From NCBI GenBank assembly GCA_021824575.1, contig JAKAKJ010000086.1:1-56474 (forward strand): 56,474 nucleotides of DNA, in the 5' to 3' direction. This DNA is from Chloroflexota bacterium. Its GTDB lineage: Bacteria > Chloroflexota > Anaerolineae > Anaerolineales > Villigracilaceae. This document shows positions 17,442-27,323 of the stretch, one piece after another; the first letter of the stretch is position 1, and every line of letters begins with the position of its first letter. A model generated the notes under the pieces. It did not search any database. It was not told where the DNA came from and saw only the letters and a list, made by a program, of their open reading frames with translations. Made by a program: the position numbers and the translations under genes.

Positions 17442-18706
17442 TGTCTTACGTTCTCCTCCGCCATCGCGATATTCCCGATATCAATACTTTGAATGTTTAT
17501 AAAAAGAACGGCGGCTTCGAAGCTTTCAAAAAGGTCGTAACGAAGATGAAGCCGGGCGAGGTGACTGACACGGTCAAGGCTTCCGGCCTGCGCGGACGCG
17601 GCGGCGCGGGATTTCCAACTGGCGTAAAGTGGTCATTCATTGACAACAAGATTTGGCCGCATTACGTGGTTGCCAACGCCGACGAGTCGGAGCCGGGTAC
17701 GTTCAAAGACCGCGAAATCATGGAAAGCAATCCCTTCCAATTCCTGGAGGGCGTTGCCATCGCCTCGTACGCGGTCGGCGCGAACGCCGCGTATGTTTAC
17801 CTGCGCGGCGAGTTCTGGCAGGTCGCGAAATTCCTCGATGAAAAGATCGCTGAGATGGAAGAAGCCGGTTATCTCGGTGAGAAACTTTTCGGCACCGATT
17901 ATTCGCTTCATATCTATACTCACCTCGGCGCGGGCGCGTACATTTGCGGCGAAGAGACGGCCATGCTCGAATCCATCGAAGGCAAACGCGGAATGCCGCG
18001 CATCCGTCCGCCGTTTCCGGCAGTCTATGGTTTGTACGGCAAGCCGACTGTTGTCAATAACGTGGAGACCTTGACCAACCTGCCGATGATTCTTGCCAAC
18101 GGCGCGGACTGGTATAAAAACATGGGAACGCCGGATAGCGCGGGCGTGAAAGTTTTTTCGCTTTCGGGCCGCATTCGCAAACCCGGGAATTATGAATTGC
18201 CTTTTGGTACAACCTTCCGCCAGTTGATCTATGAACACGGCGGAGGTGTTTTGGATGGACGCCCAGTCAAAGCGATCATGCCTGCGGGCGCATCGTCTTC
18301 GTTTATTGTTGCGGACGAAAAAGTCCTCGATATGCAAATGGACTACGCCACTGTCCGCACGCTTGGCGCGGACCTCGGGTCCGCTTCCGTTATCGTGATT
18401 GATGATACCGTCTCGATTGACTGGATCATCAACAAGACCATCCATTTCTTCAAACATGAATCTTGCGGCAAATGCACACCATGCCGTGAAGGTACCTATT
18501 GGATGATGCACCTGATCGAAGACATTCGCGATGATAAACATTCAACAGCCAATGTGGATTTATTGCTCAACGTTGCCAGGCAAATGCAGAACAAATGCCT
18601 CTGTCCATTAGGCGAATTCTCCACGATGGCAGTGGTCACGGGCATCGAAAGATTTCCTCAGGATTTCAAGGAAAGCAATAAGCAAGTTTTAACGGAGCCT
18701 GCATGA
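17441..18706 (+). CDS. nuoF: NADH-quinone oxidoreductase subunit F
   Basis: 421 residues, the 51-kDa NADH-oxidising subunit with FMN and the N3 [4Fe-4S] cluster. Visible are the glycine-rich nucleotide-binding GLRGRGGAGFPTGVKW, NADESEPGTFKDREIM, and the cluster motif ESCGKCTPCREGTYWM with the distant fourth Cys in CLCPLGEFS. Start overlaps the nuoE stop (TAATG). Full length for the family. Confidence 0.98.
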   Translation: MSYVLLRHRDIPDINTLNVYKKNGGFEAFKKVVTKMKPGEVTDTVKASGLRGRGGAGFPTGVKWSFIDNKIWPHYVVANADESEPGTFKDREIMESNPFQFLEGVAIASYAVGANAAYVYLRGEFWQVAKFLDEKIAEMEEAGYLGEKLFGTDYSLHIYTHLGAGAYICGEETAMLESIEGKRGMPRIRPPFPAVYGLYGKPTVVNNVETLTNLPMILANGADWYKNMGTPDSAGVKVFSLSGRIRKPGNYELPFGTTFRQLIYEHGGGVLDGRPVKAIMPAGASSSFIVADEKVLDMQMDYATVRTLGADLGSASVIVIDDTVSIDWIINKTIHFFKHESCGKCTPCREGTYWMMHLIEDIRDDKHSTANVDLLLNVARQMQNKCLCPLGEFSTMAVVTGIERFPQDFKESNKQVLTEPA

Positions 18707-21177
18707 CAAAACAAGTCACGCTCACAATTGATGGAAAGCAAGTCACCGTTCCTGATGGAATGCTGGTGGTGGACGCGGCGAAGGAAGTGGGCATTGATAT
18801 CCCGGTCTTTTGCTATCATCCAAAAATGGAACCGGTTGGCATGTGCCGCCAGTGCCTGGTCGAGATTGGCCGCCCGATGATGGACCGCGCCACAGGCAAA
18901 CCGATCCTCGATGATAAAGGCGCGCCCAAGCTTCAATTTCTCCCAAAACTCGAAACGGCCTGCACCAATCCGGTTTCGGATGGAATGGTCGTTTACACAC
19001 AGTCTGAAAAGGCCAAAGCGGGACAAAAAGCCAATCTTGAATTTTTACTGACATCGCATCCGCTCGATTGCCCGATCTGCGATAAAGGCGGCGAGTGTCC
19101 GCTTCAGAACCTGACGATGGCTCACGGTCCGGGGAAGAGCCGCTTTTTATATGACGAGAAAATGCACCTCGCCAAAAATGTTCCGCTCGGCGATTTGATC
19201 TTCCTTGATCAGGAACGCTGCATCCAATGTGCGCGCTGCATTCGTTTTCAGGATGAAGTCGCGGGCGACGCGGTTCTTGGCTTCGATGAGCGCGGCCGCT
19301 CGACCCAAATCGTCTCTTTATCGGACCCGGGATTTGATTCCGTTTTCTCGGGCAACACCACCGACATTTGTCCGGTCGGCGCGCTGACCACCGCGGACTT
19401 CCGCTTCGGTGCGCGTCCGTGGGAATTAAGTTCATCGGCTTCGATCTGCTCGCAATGCCCGGTGGGCTGCAACATCACTTTCAATACGCGCCGCGAGGCG
19501 ATGAGCGATGGCAGGATCGTCATCAAGCGCGTGATGCCGCGGCAAAATGAAGAAGTCAACGAGATTTGGATTTGTGACAAGGGACGTTTTGCTTATCACT
19601 ATGCGGAAAGCGAAAAGCGTTTGAGCAAGCCGCTGGTTCGCAAAGATGGAAAGCTATCGCGCGTGTCATGGGACGCGGCCGCGAGAGCCGCGGGCGAAGC
19701 AATTGCCAAAGCCAAAAAAGATTTGGTTGTACTGGCTTCGGGGCGTTTATCCAATGAAGATTTGTTCAACTTGAAGTCGCTGGCCGACCAAATGGAAGGC
19801 AAAGCGGTTTTGTACACGCACATGGGCGGCGGCGATCTGGTTTCACTGGTTGGAGTTGGTCAAGGGACAAACTTCGGTTCGATGGGCGAAGGCTCGACCA
19901 TCGTGGTTGTCGCGTCCGATTTATATGAAGAGGCGCCGATCTGGTATTTGCGAGTCAAGCAGGCGGCCCAACGCGGCGCGACGTTGATCGTTGCCAATCC
20001 GCGCGAAACCAAACTTGACCGCTTCGCATCTTTTGTGATTCGATATTCTTATGGCGATGAAGTCAAGACCGTTCATGACCTGACAAAGAAGGGCAAGATC
20101 GGCGATGCATTTGTCAAAGCCGAGAATGCTGTGATCTTGTTTGGAAGTGATGGTCTCGGCCTTGATGGTTCAACGGCTCTTGCTACCGCATGTGCACGTG
20201 TCTTGAGTGATACCGAACATATTGGCAAGCCGAATAACGGTTTGATCGGTGTTTGGCCGCGCGCCAATGACCAGGGCGCATGGGAAATTGGTTTCCGTCC
20301 CGAAGAGAATCTGGCGGGCGCGCTTAAAGGTAAGACGGTTTATGTCGTTGGTGCGGACCCGGCGGGCGATAATCCCGCGTTGGCCAAAGCTCTCAACGGC
20401 GCGGAATTTGTGGTGGCGCAAGATTTGCTTGAAACCGAGACTACGAAGCTTGCGGATATTGTTTTGCCCGTGCAGGCGTACACCGAACGCGAGGGCACAT
20501 TCACGTCCGGGGAACGACGCGTCCAGCGTTTCTATCCCGCCGTTCCTGCGCTGGATGGAACCAAACCTGATTTTGCAGTCACATCTCAAGTCGCAAAAGA
20601 AGCGGGTGTTATTCTCGAAGGCACATCAGCGTCGGTGGTGTTCGACATCATGGCCGAAGATGTTAAATCGTTTGCGGGTTTGAATTACGCAAGACTGGCC
20701 GAGGTCAAACCGCAGTGGCCGATTGTCGGTCGCGGCGATTTGTATTATGGCGGCACAACGTACGAGAACAAACATGGCTTGGGTGCGTGGTTATCGAGCG
20801 CCGCGGGCCGCTCGGAAAAGTTCACGCTGCCTCGCGTGCAGAAAGTCGAAGAACTTCGTCCGAAGGAAAAGAAATTGCTGGCGGTTCCCGTCACGAAACT
20901 CTATGACCGCGGCGTGACGGTCGAATCTGCAAAATTGTTGAATCAAAGAATCGGCGAGGCTTTCATTGCGCTGCATCCATCCGCTGCGGAACAATTCGGC
21001 GTCGAGGCGGGCGAGCGCGTGAAGCTGAGTCTCGATGGCGTCAGCGAAGATGTGGTTGTGAAGATTGATGAAACGATCTCGACCGGCGTGGTACTGGTGC
21101 CGCGCTCGATGGGATTGCCTATTTCCGCTCCGACCGAGGCCAGCTTGAAAGTCGCCAAAAAAGTTGCGGTGAGGTAA
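18703..21177 (+). CDS. nuoG: NADH-quinone oxidoreductase subunit G
   Basis: 824 residues, the largest peripheral subunit and electron wire. The N-terminal [2Fe-2S] ferredoxin domain has Cys in FCYHPKMEPVGMCRQC and CTNP. It is followed by the His-Cys3 cluster (HPLDCPICDKGGECPLQ), the two-cluster segment (CIQCARCIRF and TDICPVGAL), and a further Cys group SICSQCPVGCNITF that in some species binds cluster N7. The rest (from about residue 250) is a molybdopterin-oxidoreductase-like domain without cofactor function, somewhat shorter than in E. coli. ATGA overlap with nuoF. Confidence 0.97.
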   Translation: MTKQVTLTIDGKQVTVPDGMLVVDAAKEVGIDIPVFCYHPKMEPVGMCRQCLVEIGRPMMDRATGKPILDDKGAPKLQFLPKLETACTNPVSDGMVVYTQSEKAKAGQKANLEFLLTSHPLDCPICDKGGECPLQNLTMAHGPGKSRFLYDEKMHLAKNVPLGDLIFLDQERCIQCARCIRFQDEVAGDAVLGFDERGRSTQIVSLSDPGFDSVFSGNTTDICPVGALTTADFRFGARPWELSSSASICSQCPVGCNITFNTRREAMSDGRIVIKRVMPRQNEEVNEIWICDKGRFAYHYAESEKRLSKPLVRKDGKLSRVSWDAAARAAGEAIAKAKKDLVVLASGRLSNEDLFNLKSLADQMEGKAVLYTHMGGGDLVSLVGVGQGTNFGSMGEGSTIVVVASDLYEEAPIWYLRVKQAAQRGATLIVANPRETKLDRFASFVIRYSYGDEVKTVHDLTKKGKIGDAFVKAENAVILFGSDGLGLDGSTALATACARVLSDTEHIGKPNNGLIGVWPRANDQGAWEIGFRPEENLAGALKGKTVYVVGADPAGDNPALAKALNGAEFVVAQDLLETETTKLADIVLPVQAYTEREGTFTSGERRVQRFYPAVPALDGTKPDFAVTSQVAKEAGVILEGTSASVVFDIMAEDVKSFAGLNYARLAEVKPQWPIVGRGDLYYGGTTYENKHGLGAWLSSAAGRSEKFTLPRVQKVEELRPKEKKLLAVPVTKLYDRGVTVESAKLLNQRIGEAFIALHPSAAEQFGVEAGERVKLSLDGVSEDVVVKIDETISTGVVLVPRSMGLPISAPTEASLKVAKKVAVR

Positions 21178-22319
21178 TGATGGATCTTGCGCTGTGGATT
21201 GAATTTATCATCAAAGGGTTTATCCTGATCTTTGCCGTCCTCACTGGCTTTGCTTATCTGACTTTGTACGAGCGCCGCGCTCTGGCCCGCATACAAACCC
21301 GGATTGGCCCGAACCGCGCGGGGCCGCAGGGTTTCTTGCAGCCGATTGCCGACGCGGTCAAGCTGATCTTCAAGGAAGAGTTGACGCCGGCACGCGCAGA
21401 TAAAGTCCTGTTTGTTCTTGCGCCGATCATGACGGTTGTGCCGGCCATGATCCTCGCGGCGGTCATCCCGCTTGGGACGCAGTTTACGCTGCCGTTTCTG
21501 AATCGCCCGATCACACTATATGTTGCTGACATCAATGTTGGCGTGCTTTATCTGACTGCCATCGCCTCGATTGCTGTTTATGGAATTGTTCTGGCGGGTT
21601 GGTCATCCAATAACAAATACGCCATGCTTGGCGGAATGCGTTCGTCCGCGCAAATGATCTCGTACGAATTGTCTCTCGGACTTTGTTTTGTCATCGCGAT
21701 TTTGCTTGGCAATTCGATGAGCCTGCTCGATATTGTCGAAGCGCAAAAGGGCGTTTGGTTTGCAATTATCCAGCCGGTCGGCGCGTTGGTCTTCATGGTC
21801 ACAACGCTGGCGGAGGTCAACCGCGCACCGTTCGATATGCCCGAAGCGGAGCAGGAACTTGCAGCGGGTTATCACAGCGAATATTCCGGCATGAAGTTTG
21901 CATTGTTCTTCATGGCTGAATACGAAAAGATGATCGTCATCAGCATGATCGCGGCCACGTTGTATTTCGGCGGCTTCCGCGAATTTTGGTTCTTGCAGAA
22001 CACATGGTTCAGCGTGGATCAGCACTGGTGGCTTGGCCCGATCTACCTTCTGTTGAAGGTTGTCGTGTTGTTGTTCTTCATGATCTGGGTGCGCGCAACC
22101 TGGCCGCGCATTCGCTATGACCGGCTGATGGCTTTCGGCTGGAAAGTTTTATTACCGCTGTCACTGGCGTTGGTCTTTATCACCGCGCTCGGAATTTTGC
22201 TTGCGAACCAATTCGGCGCGGTCTACATTTGGATGATCCCTGTGCTCTCCATCGTTGCTGGTTTGTTTACAGCCTTACTGGTGAATATGTCACTGAGAAG
22301 GAAGGTGGCTCATGCTTAG
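21177..22319 (+). CDS. nuoH: NADH-quinone oxidoreductase subunit H
   Basis: 380 residues, eight or so membrane helices; forms the entrance of the quinone chamber. Family signatures [30 protein letters not shown] and [29 protein letters not shown] are complete, with the acidic residues of the proton path. The start codon overlaps the nuoG stop (TAATG); a second ATG follows directly. Confidence 0.98.
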   Translation: MMDLALWIEFIIKGFILIFAVLTGFAYLTLYERRALARIQTRIGPNRAGPQGFLQPIADAVKLIFKEELTPARADKVLFVLAPIMTVVPAMILAAVIPLGTQFTLPFLNRPITLYVADINVGVLYLTAIASIAVYGIVLAGWSSNNKYAMLGGMRSSAQMISYELSLGLCFVIAILLGNSMSLLDIVEAQKGVWFAIIQPVGALVFMVTTLAEVNRAPFDMPEAEQELAAGYHSEYSGMKFALFFMAEYEKMIVISMIAATLYFGGFREFWFLQNTWFSVDQHWWLGPIYLLLKVVVLLFFMIWVRATWPRIRYDRLMAFGWKVLLPLSLALVFITALGILLANQFGAVYIWMIPVLSIVAGLFTALLVNMSLRRKVAHA

Positions 22320-22815
22320 AGAATTGACGCGCGGTCTCGGCACGACGCTCAAATCCATGTTTGAGCGGCCGGTGACCGTTCAATATCCGGAAGAGAAGCG
22401 GCCCGTCCGCCCGCGCTTCCGCGGACGTCACGTGTTGAAACGTTACGATAACGGACTCGAAAAGTGCATTGGATGCGCGTTGTGCGCGGCGGCCTGTCCC
22501 GCGGACGCGATCTTCGTCGAAGCCTCGGAGAACACGGATGAGAAACGCTTCTCGCCCGGCGAACGCTACGCGTCCACGTATGAAATCAACATGCTGCGCT
22601 GCATCTACTGCGGTTATTGTGAAGATGCCTGCCCGACGGAAGCCATCGTGCTTGGCGATAATTATGAGTTGAGTTTCACAGATCGCCGCGATGCAATTTA
22701 CGATAAGAACATGTTGCTCGAGCCCGCTCCTGCTGGAATGCAAACCACACCGCAGAAGACTCCATCGGGAGTGTTCACGCGTTCTGTCCCGGACATGAAG
22801 GATCCGCAGGATTAA
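22312..22815 (+). CDS. nuoI: NADH-quinone oxidoreductase subunit I
   Basis: 167 residues, 23-kDa subunit with two [4Fe-4S] clusters (N6a, N6b): [16 protein letters not shown] and [16 protein letters not shown]. It links NuoG to NuoB electrically. The tail beyond about residue 140 is Pro/Thr-rich and not conserved. It overlaps nuoH by eight bases. Confidence 0.97.
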   Translation: MLRELTRGLGTTLKSMFERPVTVQYPEEKRPVRPRFRGRHVLKRYDNGLEKCIGCALCAAACPADAIFVEASENTDEKRFSPGERYASTYEINMLRCIYCGYCEDACPTEAIVLGDNYELSFTDRRDAIYDKNMLLEPAPAGMQTTPQKTPSGVFTRSVPDMKDPQD

Positions 22816-22817
22816 TC

Positions 22818-23330
22818 ATGACACCCGATTTGATTGCCTTCTTTGTTCTTGCCCTGATTGCCATTGCCGCCGCATTAGGCATGTTGCTCAGCCGTAACGC
22901 GGTGTATTCGGCGCTGTTTCTCGTGCTGAATTTTGGTACGGTGGCGGTCTTTTACATCTTGTTGGATGCACCGTTCATTGCCCTGACTCAAGTCAGCGTG
23001 TATGCGGGCGCCATCATGGTTCTATTTCTGTTCGTCATCATGCTTCTGGGAACGGAAACATTGCCCGCATCGAAAGCGCTTCCGTGGCAGAGACCGCTGG
23101 CTTTTATTCTGGCTCTGATTTTGGCGGGCGAGGCGGGCTACCTGCTTTTCTTCCGCAATGTGACAAGCGGGACTATTCCTCAGCCGGTTCAGACCTTTGG
23201 AGGTCCGCAAGCGTTAGGTCAGGCGTTGTTCAATCAATACCTGCTGCCGTTTGAAATCACATCTGTTTTATTGCTGGTTGCCATGGTAGGCGCCGTTGTA
23301 TTGACGATCAAGAAGAAAGGAGAGCAGTAG
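22818..23330 (+). CDS. nuoJ: NADH-quinone oxidoreductase subunit J
   Basis: 170 residues, five membrane helices, membrane arm. Recognised by the helix containing YSALFLVLNFGTVAVFYILL and the third-helix segment FIALTQVSVYAGAIMVLFLFVIML, where the conserved pi-bulge helix of the family lies. The C-terminal region is short and ends in a basic cluster. Nothing unusual; starts two bases after nuoI. Confidence 0.95.
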   Translation: MTPDLIAFFVLALIAIAAALGMLLSRNAVYSALFLVLNFGTVAVFYILLDAPFIALTQVSVYAGAIMVLFLFVIMLLGTETLPASKALPWQRPLAFILALILAGEAGYLLFFRNVTSGTIPQPVQTFGGPQALGQALFNQYLLPFEITSVLLLVAMVGAVVLTIKKKGEQ

Positions 23331-23633
23331 ATGGTTCCAGTCAGCTACTACGTTGCGCTCTCTGCAATTTTATTTACCATCGGTGCGCTGGGCGTCTTGA
23401 TACGCCGCAACCCGCTGATCATTTTCATGTCCATTGAGTTGATGTTGAACGCAGCCAACCTGGCAATGGTCGCCTTCGCGCGCATCTACACTGTGCTCGA
23501 GGGCCAGATCTTTGTCTTCTTTGTGATGACGGTTGCGGCGGCGGAAGTGGCAGTTGGCCTCGCCTTGATCGTGGCGATCTTCCGCACGAAGCACAGCATC
23601 AACATTGACGAAATGAACAGCCTCAAGGGATAA
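23331..23633 (+). CDS. nuoK: NADH-quinone oxidoreductase subunit K
   Basis: 100 residues, three membrane helices, MrpC-like. Two membrane glutamates typical of the proton path are seen in [13 protein letters not shown] and [11 protein letters not shown]. The start abuts the nuoJ stop, with AGGAG in the end of nuoJ. Confidence 0.97.
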   Translation: MVPVSYYVALSAILFTIGALGVLIRRNPLIIFMSIELMLNAANLAMVAFARIYTVLEGQIFVFFVMTVAAAEVAVGLALIVAIFRTKHSINIDEMNSLKG

Positions 23634-23635
23634 CC

Positions 23636-25717
23636 ATGACGTTCTTTTATCTTGCTCCCTGGATTGTCTTTTTCCCGGTCATTGGTTTGCTGGTCAATAT
23701 GATTTTCGGCGGCCGGTTCAGCGAAAAGGTGATTGGCACGGTCGCCAGCCTCGCCTCGGGACTCGCGTTTGTTTGTTCGGTCTTGTTGGCTTATTCATTG
23801 ACGGGACATCCCGAAGCATTCCGCTGGACGATTGGCGAATGGATCCATATCGGGACTCTGCAACTTGATTGGACATTCCGCGTCGACACATTATCCACGA
23901 CGATGATGCTGGTAGTCTCCGGCGTTGGAACACTGATCCACATCTATGCCATCGGATACATGCACGAGGATGTGCGCTTCAAATCGGACCTCAAGCGGTT
24001 CCGCCGTTTCTTTGTTTTCCTCAACCTGTTCATTGCCGCGATGATGATCCTCGTGGGCGGCGACTCGTACCTGATGCTTTTCGTCGGTTGGGAAGGCGTG
24101 GGACTCTGTTCCTTCCTGCTGATTGGCTTCTGGTATGAAATGGACACGCTCGCTCGTCCCTCGTGGGCCAATTCCAACGCGGCCAAGAAGGCCATGATTG
24201 CCAACCGCATCGGCGACTTCGGCTTTTTGATCGCGTCGTTCTTGATGTTCTGGGCGTTTCACAGCCTGCAATTCGATCAGGTATTCCAACAAGCGCCTGC
24301 GATTGCTGCAAGCAATCCCGGTTTGATCACAGCCATCACGCTTTTCCTGCTTCTTGGTGTGACCGGCAAATCGGCGCAGATTCCGCTCTTCGTATGGCTG
24401 CCTGATGCGATGGCCGGTCCGACCCCGGTCTCGGCCTTGATCCATGCCGCGACGATGGTGACCGCGGGCGTGTACCTCATTGCACGCTCCGCCGCGTTGT
24501 ACGTGACGGTTCCCGCCGCGCAATTCATCGTGGCGATGGTCGGCGCATTGACTGCGATCTTTGCAGCGACGATTGCCGTTGGTCAATATGACATCAAAAA
24601 AGTTCTGGCGTATTCAACAATCAGCCAGCTTGGATTTATGGTGGCTGGCGTTGGCATGGGCGCATTCGCGGCGGGAATGTTCCATCTCGTGACACATGCG
24701 TTCTTCAAAGCGTTATTGTTCCTTTCGGCGGGTTCGGTCATTCTGGGAATGGAACGCGGACATCATCATTTGGCTCACCACAAAGGTCACGATGAACATG
24801 GTGATCCTCATGAGGAAGTTTTCGACCCCAACGACATGCGGAACATGGGCGGACTTCGCAAGACCATGCCTGTTACATTCTGGGTTTATTTGATTGGTGC
24901 GCTGGCATTGGCAGGCATTTTCCCCTTTGCGGGTTTTTGGTCGAAGGATGAAATTCTCGCCAACGCACAGCAGGGCGGCTTTACCGCCGTTTACTGGCTG
25001 TTGGCGATTGCTGCATTCTTTACCGCGTTCTACATGGGCCGTCAGATTTGGATGGTGTTCTTTGGCGAGCCGCGTCACGAAGCCGCCGCACATGCAGAGG
25101 AAAGCCCGAAGGTTGTCACAGTGCCGCTGATGGTGCTGGCCGCTCTATCGGTCGTCGGAGGCGCGTTGAATCTGCCCGGCGTGGAGACGTTGACCAAATG
25201 GCTCGAACACACGGTTGAATTCATCAAACCAAGCGAGTTCATCATGAGCGTCGCGTTGATCTCCACCGCGCTGGCACTGATTGCCATTTTCATTTCCTGG
25301 CTTCTGTATGGACGCAAGCCGCTTAAAGCTGGCGAGGTTGATCCGCTCAAGAAAATGCTCGGCCCGATCTTTACCGGTATGGAACGCAGGTGGTTCGTGG
25401 ACGAAGGTTATAAGGCTTTATTTATTGATCGTTATGTGGACATCGCGCGCTTTACGGCAGACGTGATTGACTGGAAATTCTGGCACGATTGGTTCCACGA
25501 GAAAGTCATTGCTGGTACGTATAACTGGCTGAGCAATGTCATGCTCAACCGTTATGCGGATCAGCGCGGCATTGACGGGTTCTTCAACGGCCTCGGCGAA
25601 TGGACGAAGAATGCCGCCGCGGGTTTGCGCCGCTTCCAGAACGGATTTGTCCGCAGTTACGCGCTGTTTGTCCTCATCGGCGTCGTTGCAATTTTGGGAT
25701 ATTTGCTTTTCAAATAA
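23636..25717 (+). CDS. nuoL: NADH-quinone oxidoreductase subunit L
   Basis: 693 residues, the distal antiporter-like proton-pumping subunit. Typical LFVGWEGVGLCSFLLIGFWY, TGKSAQIPLFVWLPDAMAGP, IHAATMVTAGVYLIAR and the long C-terminal lateral helix and anchor. A His-rich cytoplasm-facing insertion (MERGHHHLAHHKGHDEHGDP, near residues 375-395) is also seen in some other NuoL proteins. Starts two bases after nuoK. Confidence 0.98.
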   Translation: MTFFYLAPWIVFFPVIGLLVNMIFGGRFSEKVIGTVASLASGLAFVCSVLLAYSLTGHPEAFRWTIGEWIHIGTLQLDWTFRVDTLSTTMMLVVSGVGTLIHIYAIGYMHEDVRFKSDLKRFRRFFVFLNLFIAAMMILVGGDSYLMLFVGWEGVGLCSFLLIGFWYEMDTLARPSWANSNAAKKAMIANRIGDFGFLIASFLMFWAFHSLQFDQVFQQAPAIAASNPGLITAITLFLLLGVTGKSAQIPLFVWLPDAMAGPTPVSALIHAATMVTAGVYLIARSAALYVTVPAAQFIVAMVGALTAIFAATIAVGQYDIKKVLAYSTISQLGFMVAGVGMGAFAAGMFHLVTHAFFKALLFLSAGSVILGMERGHHHLAHHKGHDEHGDPHEEVFDPNDMRNMGGLRKTMPVTFWVYLIGALALAGIFPFAGFWSKDEILANAQQGGFTAVYWLLAIAAFFTAFYMGRQIWMVFFGEPRHEAAAHAEESPKVVTVPLMVLAALSVVGGALNLPGVETLTKWLEHTVEFIKPSEFIMSVALISTALALIAIFISWLLYGRKPLKAGEVDPLKKMLGPIFTGMERRWFVDEGYKALFIDRYVDIARFTADVIDWKFWHDWFHEKVIAGTYNWLSNVMLNRYADQRGIDGFFNGLGEWTKNAAAGLRRFQNGFVRSYALFVLIGVVAILGYLLFK

Positions 25718-25733
25718 TTCGTACGAGGTTCAC

Positions 25734-27260
25734 ATGGAATTTATCCTCCAACCCCTCACGCTCATGACCTTCTTCCCGCTTTTGGGCGTGCTTGTTTTGC
25801 TGTTCATTCCAAGCGAAAAGAAAAATGCCATGCGTTGGACGGCGCTCATCGCATCGCTGATCACGTTCTTGATTTCGATCTGGGTGCTGACAATGTTCAA
25901 CGCATCCAACCCGGATTTACAACTGGTCGCCAAATATAATTGGATCACCGTCGCCGGATGGAACATTCAATATTATCTGGGCATAGACGGACTCAGCATC
26001 CTGCTGGTATTGCTGACAACGTTCCTCTCGCCCATTTCCATCCTTTCGACGTGGACGGCGGTTGAAGAACGCGTCAAGGAGTTCATGATCTTCTTCCTTC
26101 TGTTGGAAGTTGGCATGACGGGCGTGTTCCTCGCACAGGATTTATTCCTCTTCTATGTTTTCTGGGAATTCACCTTAGTCCCGATGTATTTCCTGATCGG
26201 CATCTGGGGCGGACCTCGCCGCATTTATGCTGCGCTCAAGTTCTTCCTTTACACGATGGCTGGCTCGATTTTGATGCTCTTGGCAATCTTGTGGCTCGGA
26301 ATTTATCAGGGCACGTTCTCGGTTCCCGATTTGATTACCAAGGGTGGTATTGATCCGCATACGCAGTTGTGGCTGTTCATCGCCTTCGCCGCCGCGTTCG
26401 CGATCAAAGTCCCGATGTGGCCGCTGCATTCGTGGCTGCCCGATGCCCACGTCGAGGCCCCGACCGCTGGTTCCGTCATCCTGGCTGGCGTTTTGTTGAA
26501 GATGGGAACGTACGGTTTCCTGCGCTTCAACCTGACTTTATTCCCGCAAGCCGCGGTTCAGGCCGCGCCGGTGATCGCAGTGCTGGCCGTGATCGGAATC
26601 ATTTATGGCGCGGCGGTTTCGTACGCGCAGGCTGATATCAAAAAATTGGTTGCCTATTCTTCAGTCAGCCACCTCGGCTTTGTGATGCTTGGTCTGTTCG
26701 CCCTCAACCCTCAAGGAATTCAAGGCGGCATTTTGCAGATGATCAATCATGGACTCAGCACGGGTGCACTGTTCTTGCTGGTCGGTATGGTTTACGAACA
26801 GACGCACACGCGCGAGTTCAAAGTCTATGGCGGCTTATGGAAGGTTACGCCGATCTTTGGAACGATCTTCCTCATCGTTTCGCTTTCTTCGATGGGCCTG
26901 CCTGGGCTAAATGGTTTCGTCGGTGAATTCACCATTTTGCTTGGCACGTTTGGCTCGACGGTTCTCCACTCGCCGTGGTATGCAGGCCTCGCTGCGTTGG
27001 GCGTCATCATGGCGGCGGTTTATATCCTGTACATGTTCCAAAAGATTTTCATGGGACCGGAAGGCTCCATTGTCGAAGAAGTCAAGAAACACGGACACGC
27101 TTTGCGCGATTTGAACTGGCGCGAGATCGTTACGATTGTTCCGCTGCTCATCTTCATCTTCTGGATCGGACTATATCCTGCACCGTTCTTCCATCTGATG
27201 GCTCCATCCGTGGATAAGCTCACTGCTGCCTTCCAGGCCGCCGCGCTGGCAATGAGATAA
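25734..27260 (+). CDS. nuoM: NADH-quinone oxidoreductase subunit M
   Basis: 508 residues, second antiporter-like proton-pumping subunit with about 14 helices. Lys and Glu of the proton channel lie in FFLLLEVGMTGVF and AFAIKVPMWPLHSWLPDAHVEAPTAGS. The start is ATG 25734, with GAGG ahead of it. A longer frame reaching back into nuoL is not used because that segment is nuoL coding sequence in another phase. It is followed by a palindromic repeat before nuoN. Confidence 0.97.
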   Translation: MEFILQPLTLMTFFPLLGVLVLLFIPSEKKNAMRWTALIASLITFLISIWVLTMFNASNPDLQLVAKYNWITVAGWNIQYYLGIDGLSILLVLLTTFLSPISILSTWTAVEERVKEFMIFFLLLEVGMTGVFLAQDLFLFYVFWEFTLVPMYFLIGIWGGPRRIYAALKFFLYTMAGSILMLLAILWLGIYQGTFSVPDLITKGGIDPHTQLWLFIAFAAAFAIKVPMWPLHSWLPDAHVEAPTAGSVILAGVLLKMGTYGFLRFNLTLFPQAAVQAAPVIAVLAVIGIIYGAAVSYAQADIKKLVAYSSVSHLGFVMLGLFALNPQGIQGGILQMINHGLSTGALFLLVGMVYEQTHTREFKVYGGLWKVTPIFGTIFLIVSLSSMGLPGLNGFVGEFTILLGTFGSTVLHSPWYAGLAALGVIMAAVYILYMFQKIFMGPEGSIVEEVKKHGHALRDLNWREIVTIVPLLIFIFWIGLYPAPFFHLMAPSVDKLTAAFQAAALAMR

Positions 27261-27265
27261 TCTTT

Positions 27266-27313
27266 CCCTCACCCTTGCCACTCTCCAACTTTGGGAGAGG
27301 GGTGGGGTGAGGG
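27266..27313. repeat. Palindromic repeat between nuoM and nuoN
   Basis: CCCTCACCC (27266-27274) pairs with GGGTGAGGG (27305-27313), and CTCTCC pairs with GGAGAG inside. Outer arms match the element inside glyQS. The right end runs into GGGAGGAG, the ribosome-binding site of nuoN. Confidence 0.85.
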
Positions 27314-27323
27314 AGGAGACGAT

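Noticed and set aside
17633-18541. A 302-residue open frame on the minus strand inside nuoF
   Set aside because: Antisense shadow of a GC-rich conserved gene; no ribosome-binding site, no recognisable domain.
25536-25733. Longer N-terminus for nuoM reaching into nuoL
   Set aside because: The added residues are nuoL sequence in another phase; ATG 25734 has a ribosome-binding site and the family N-terminus.
27291-27323. Earlier start for nuoN
   Set aside because: It would translate the palindromic repeat; ATG 27324 follows GGGAGGAG.
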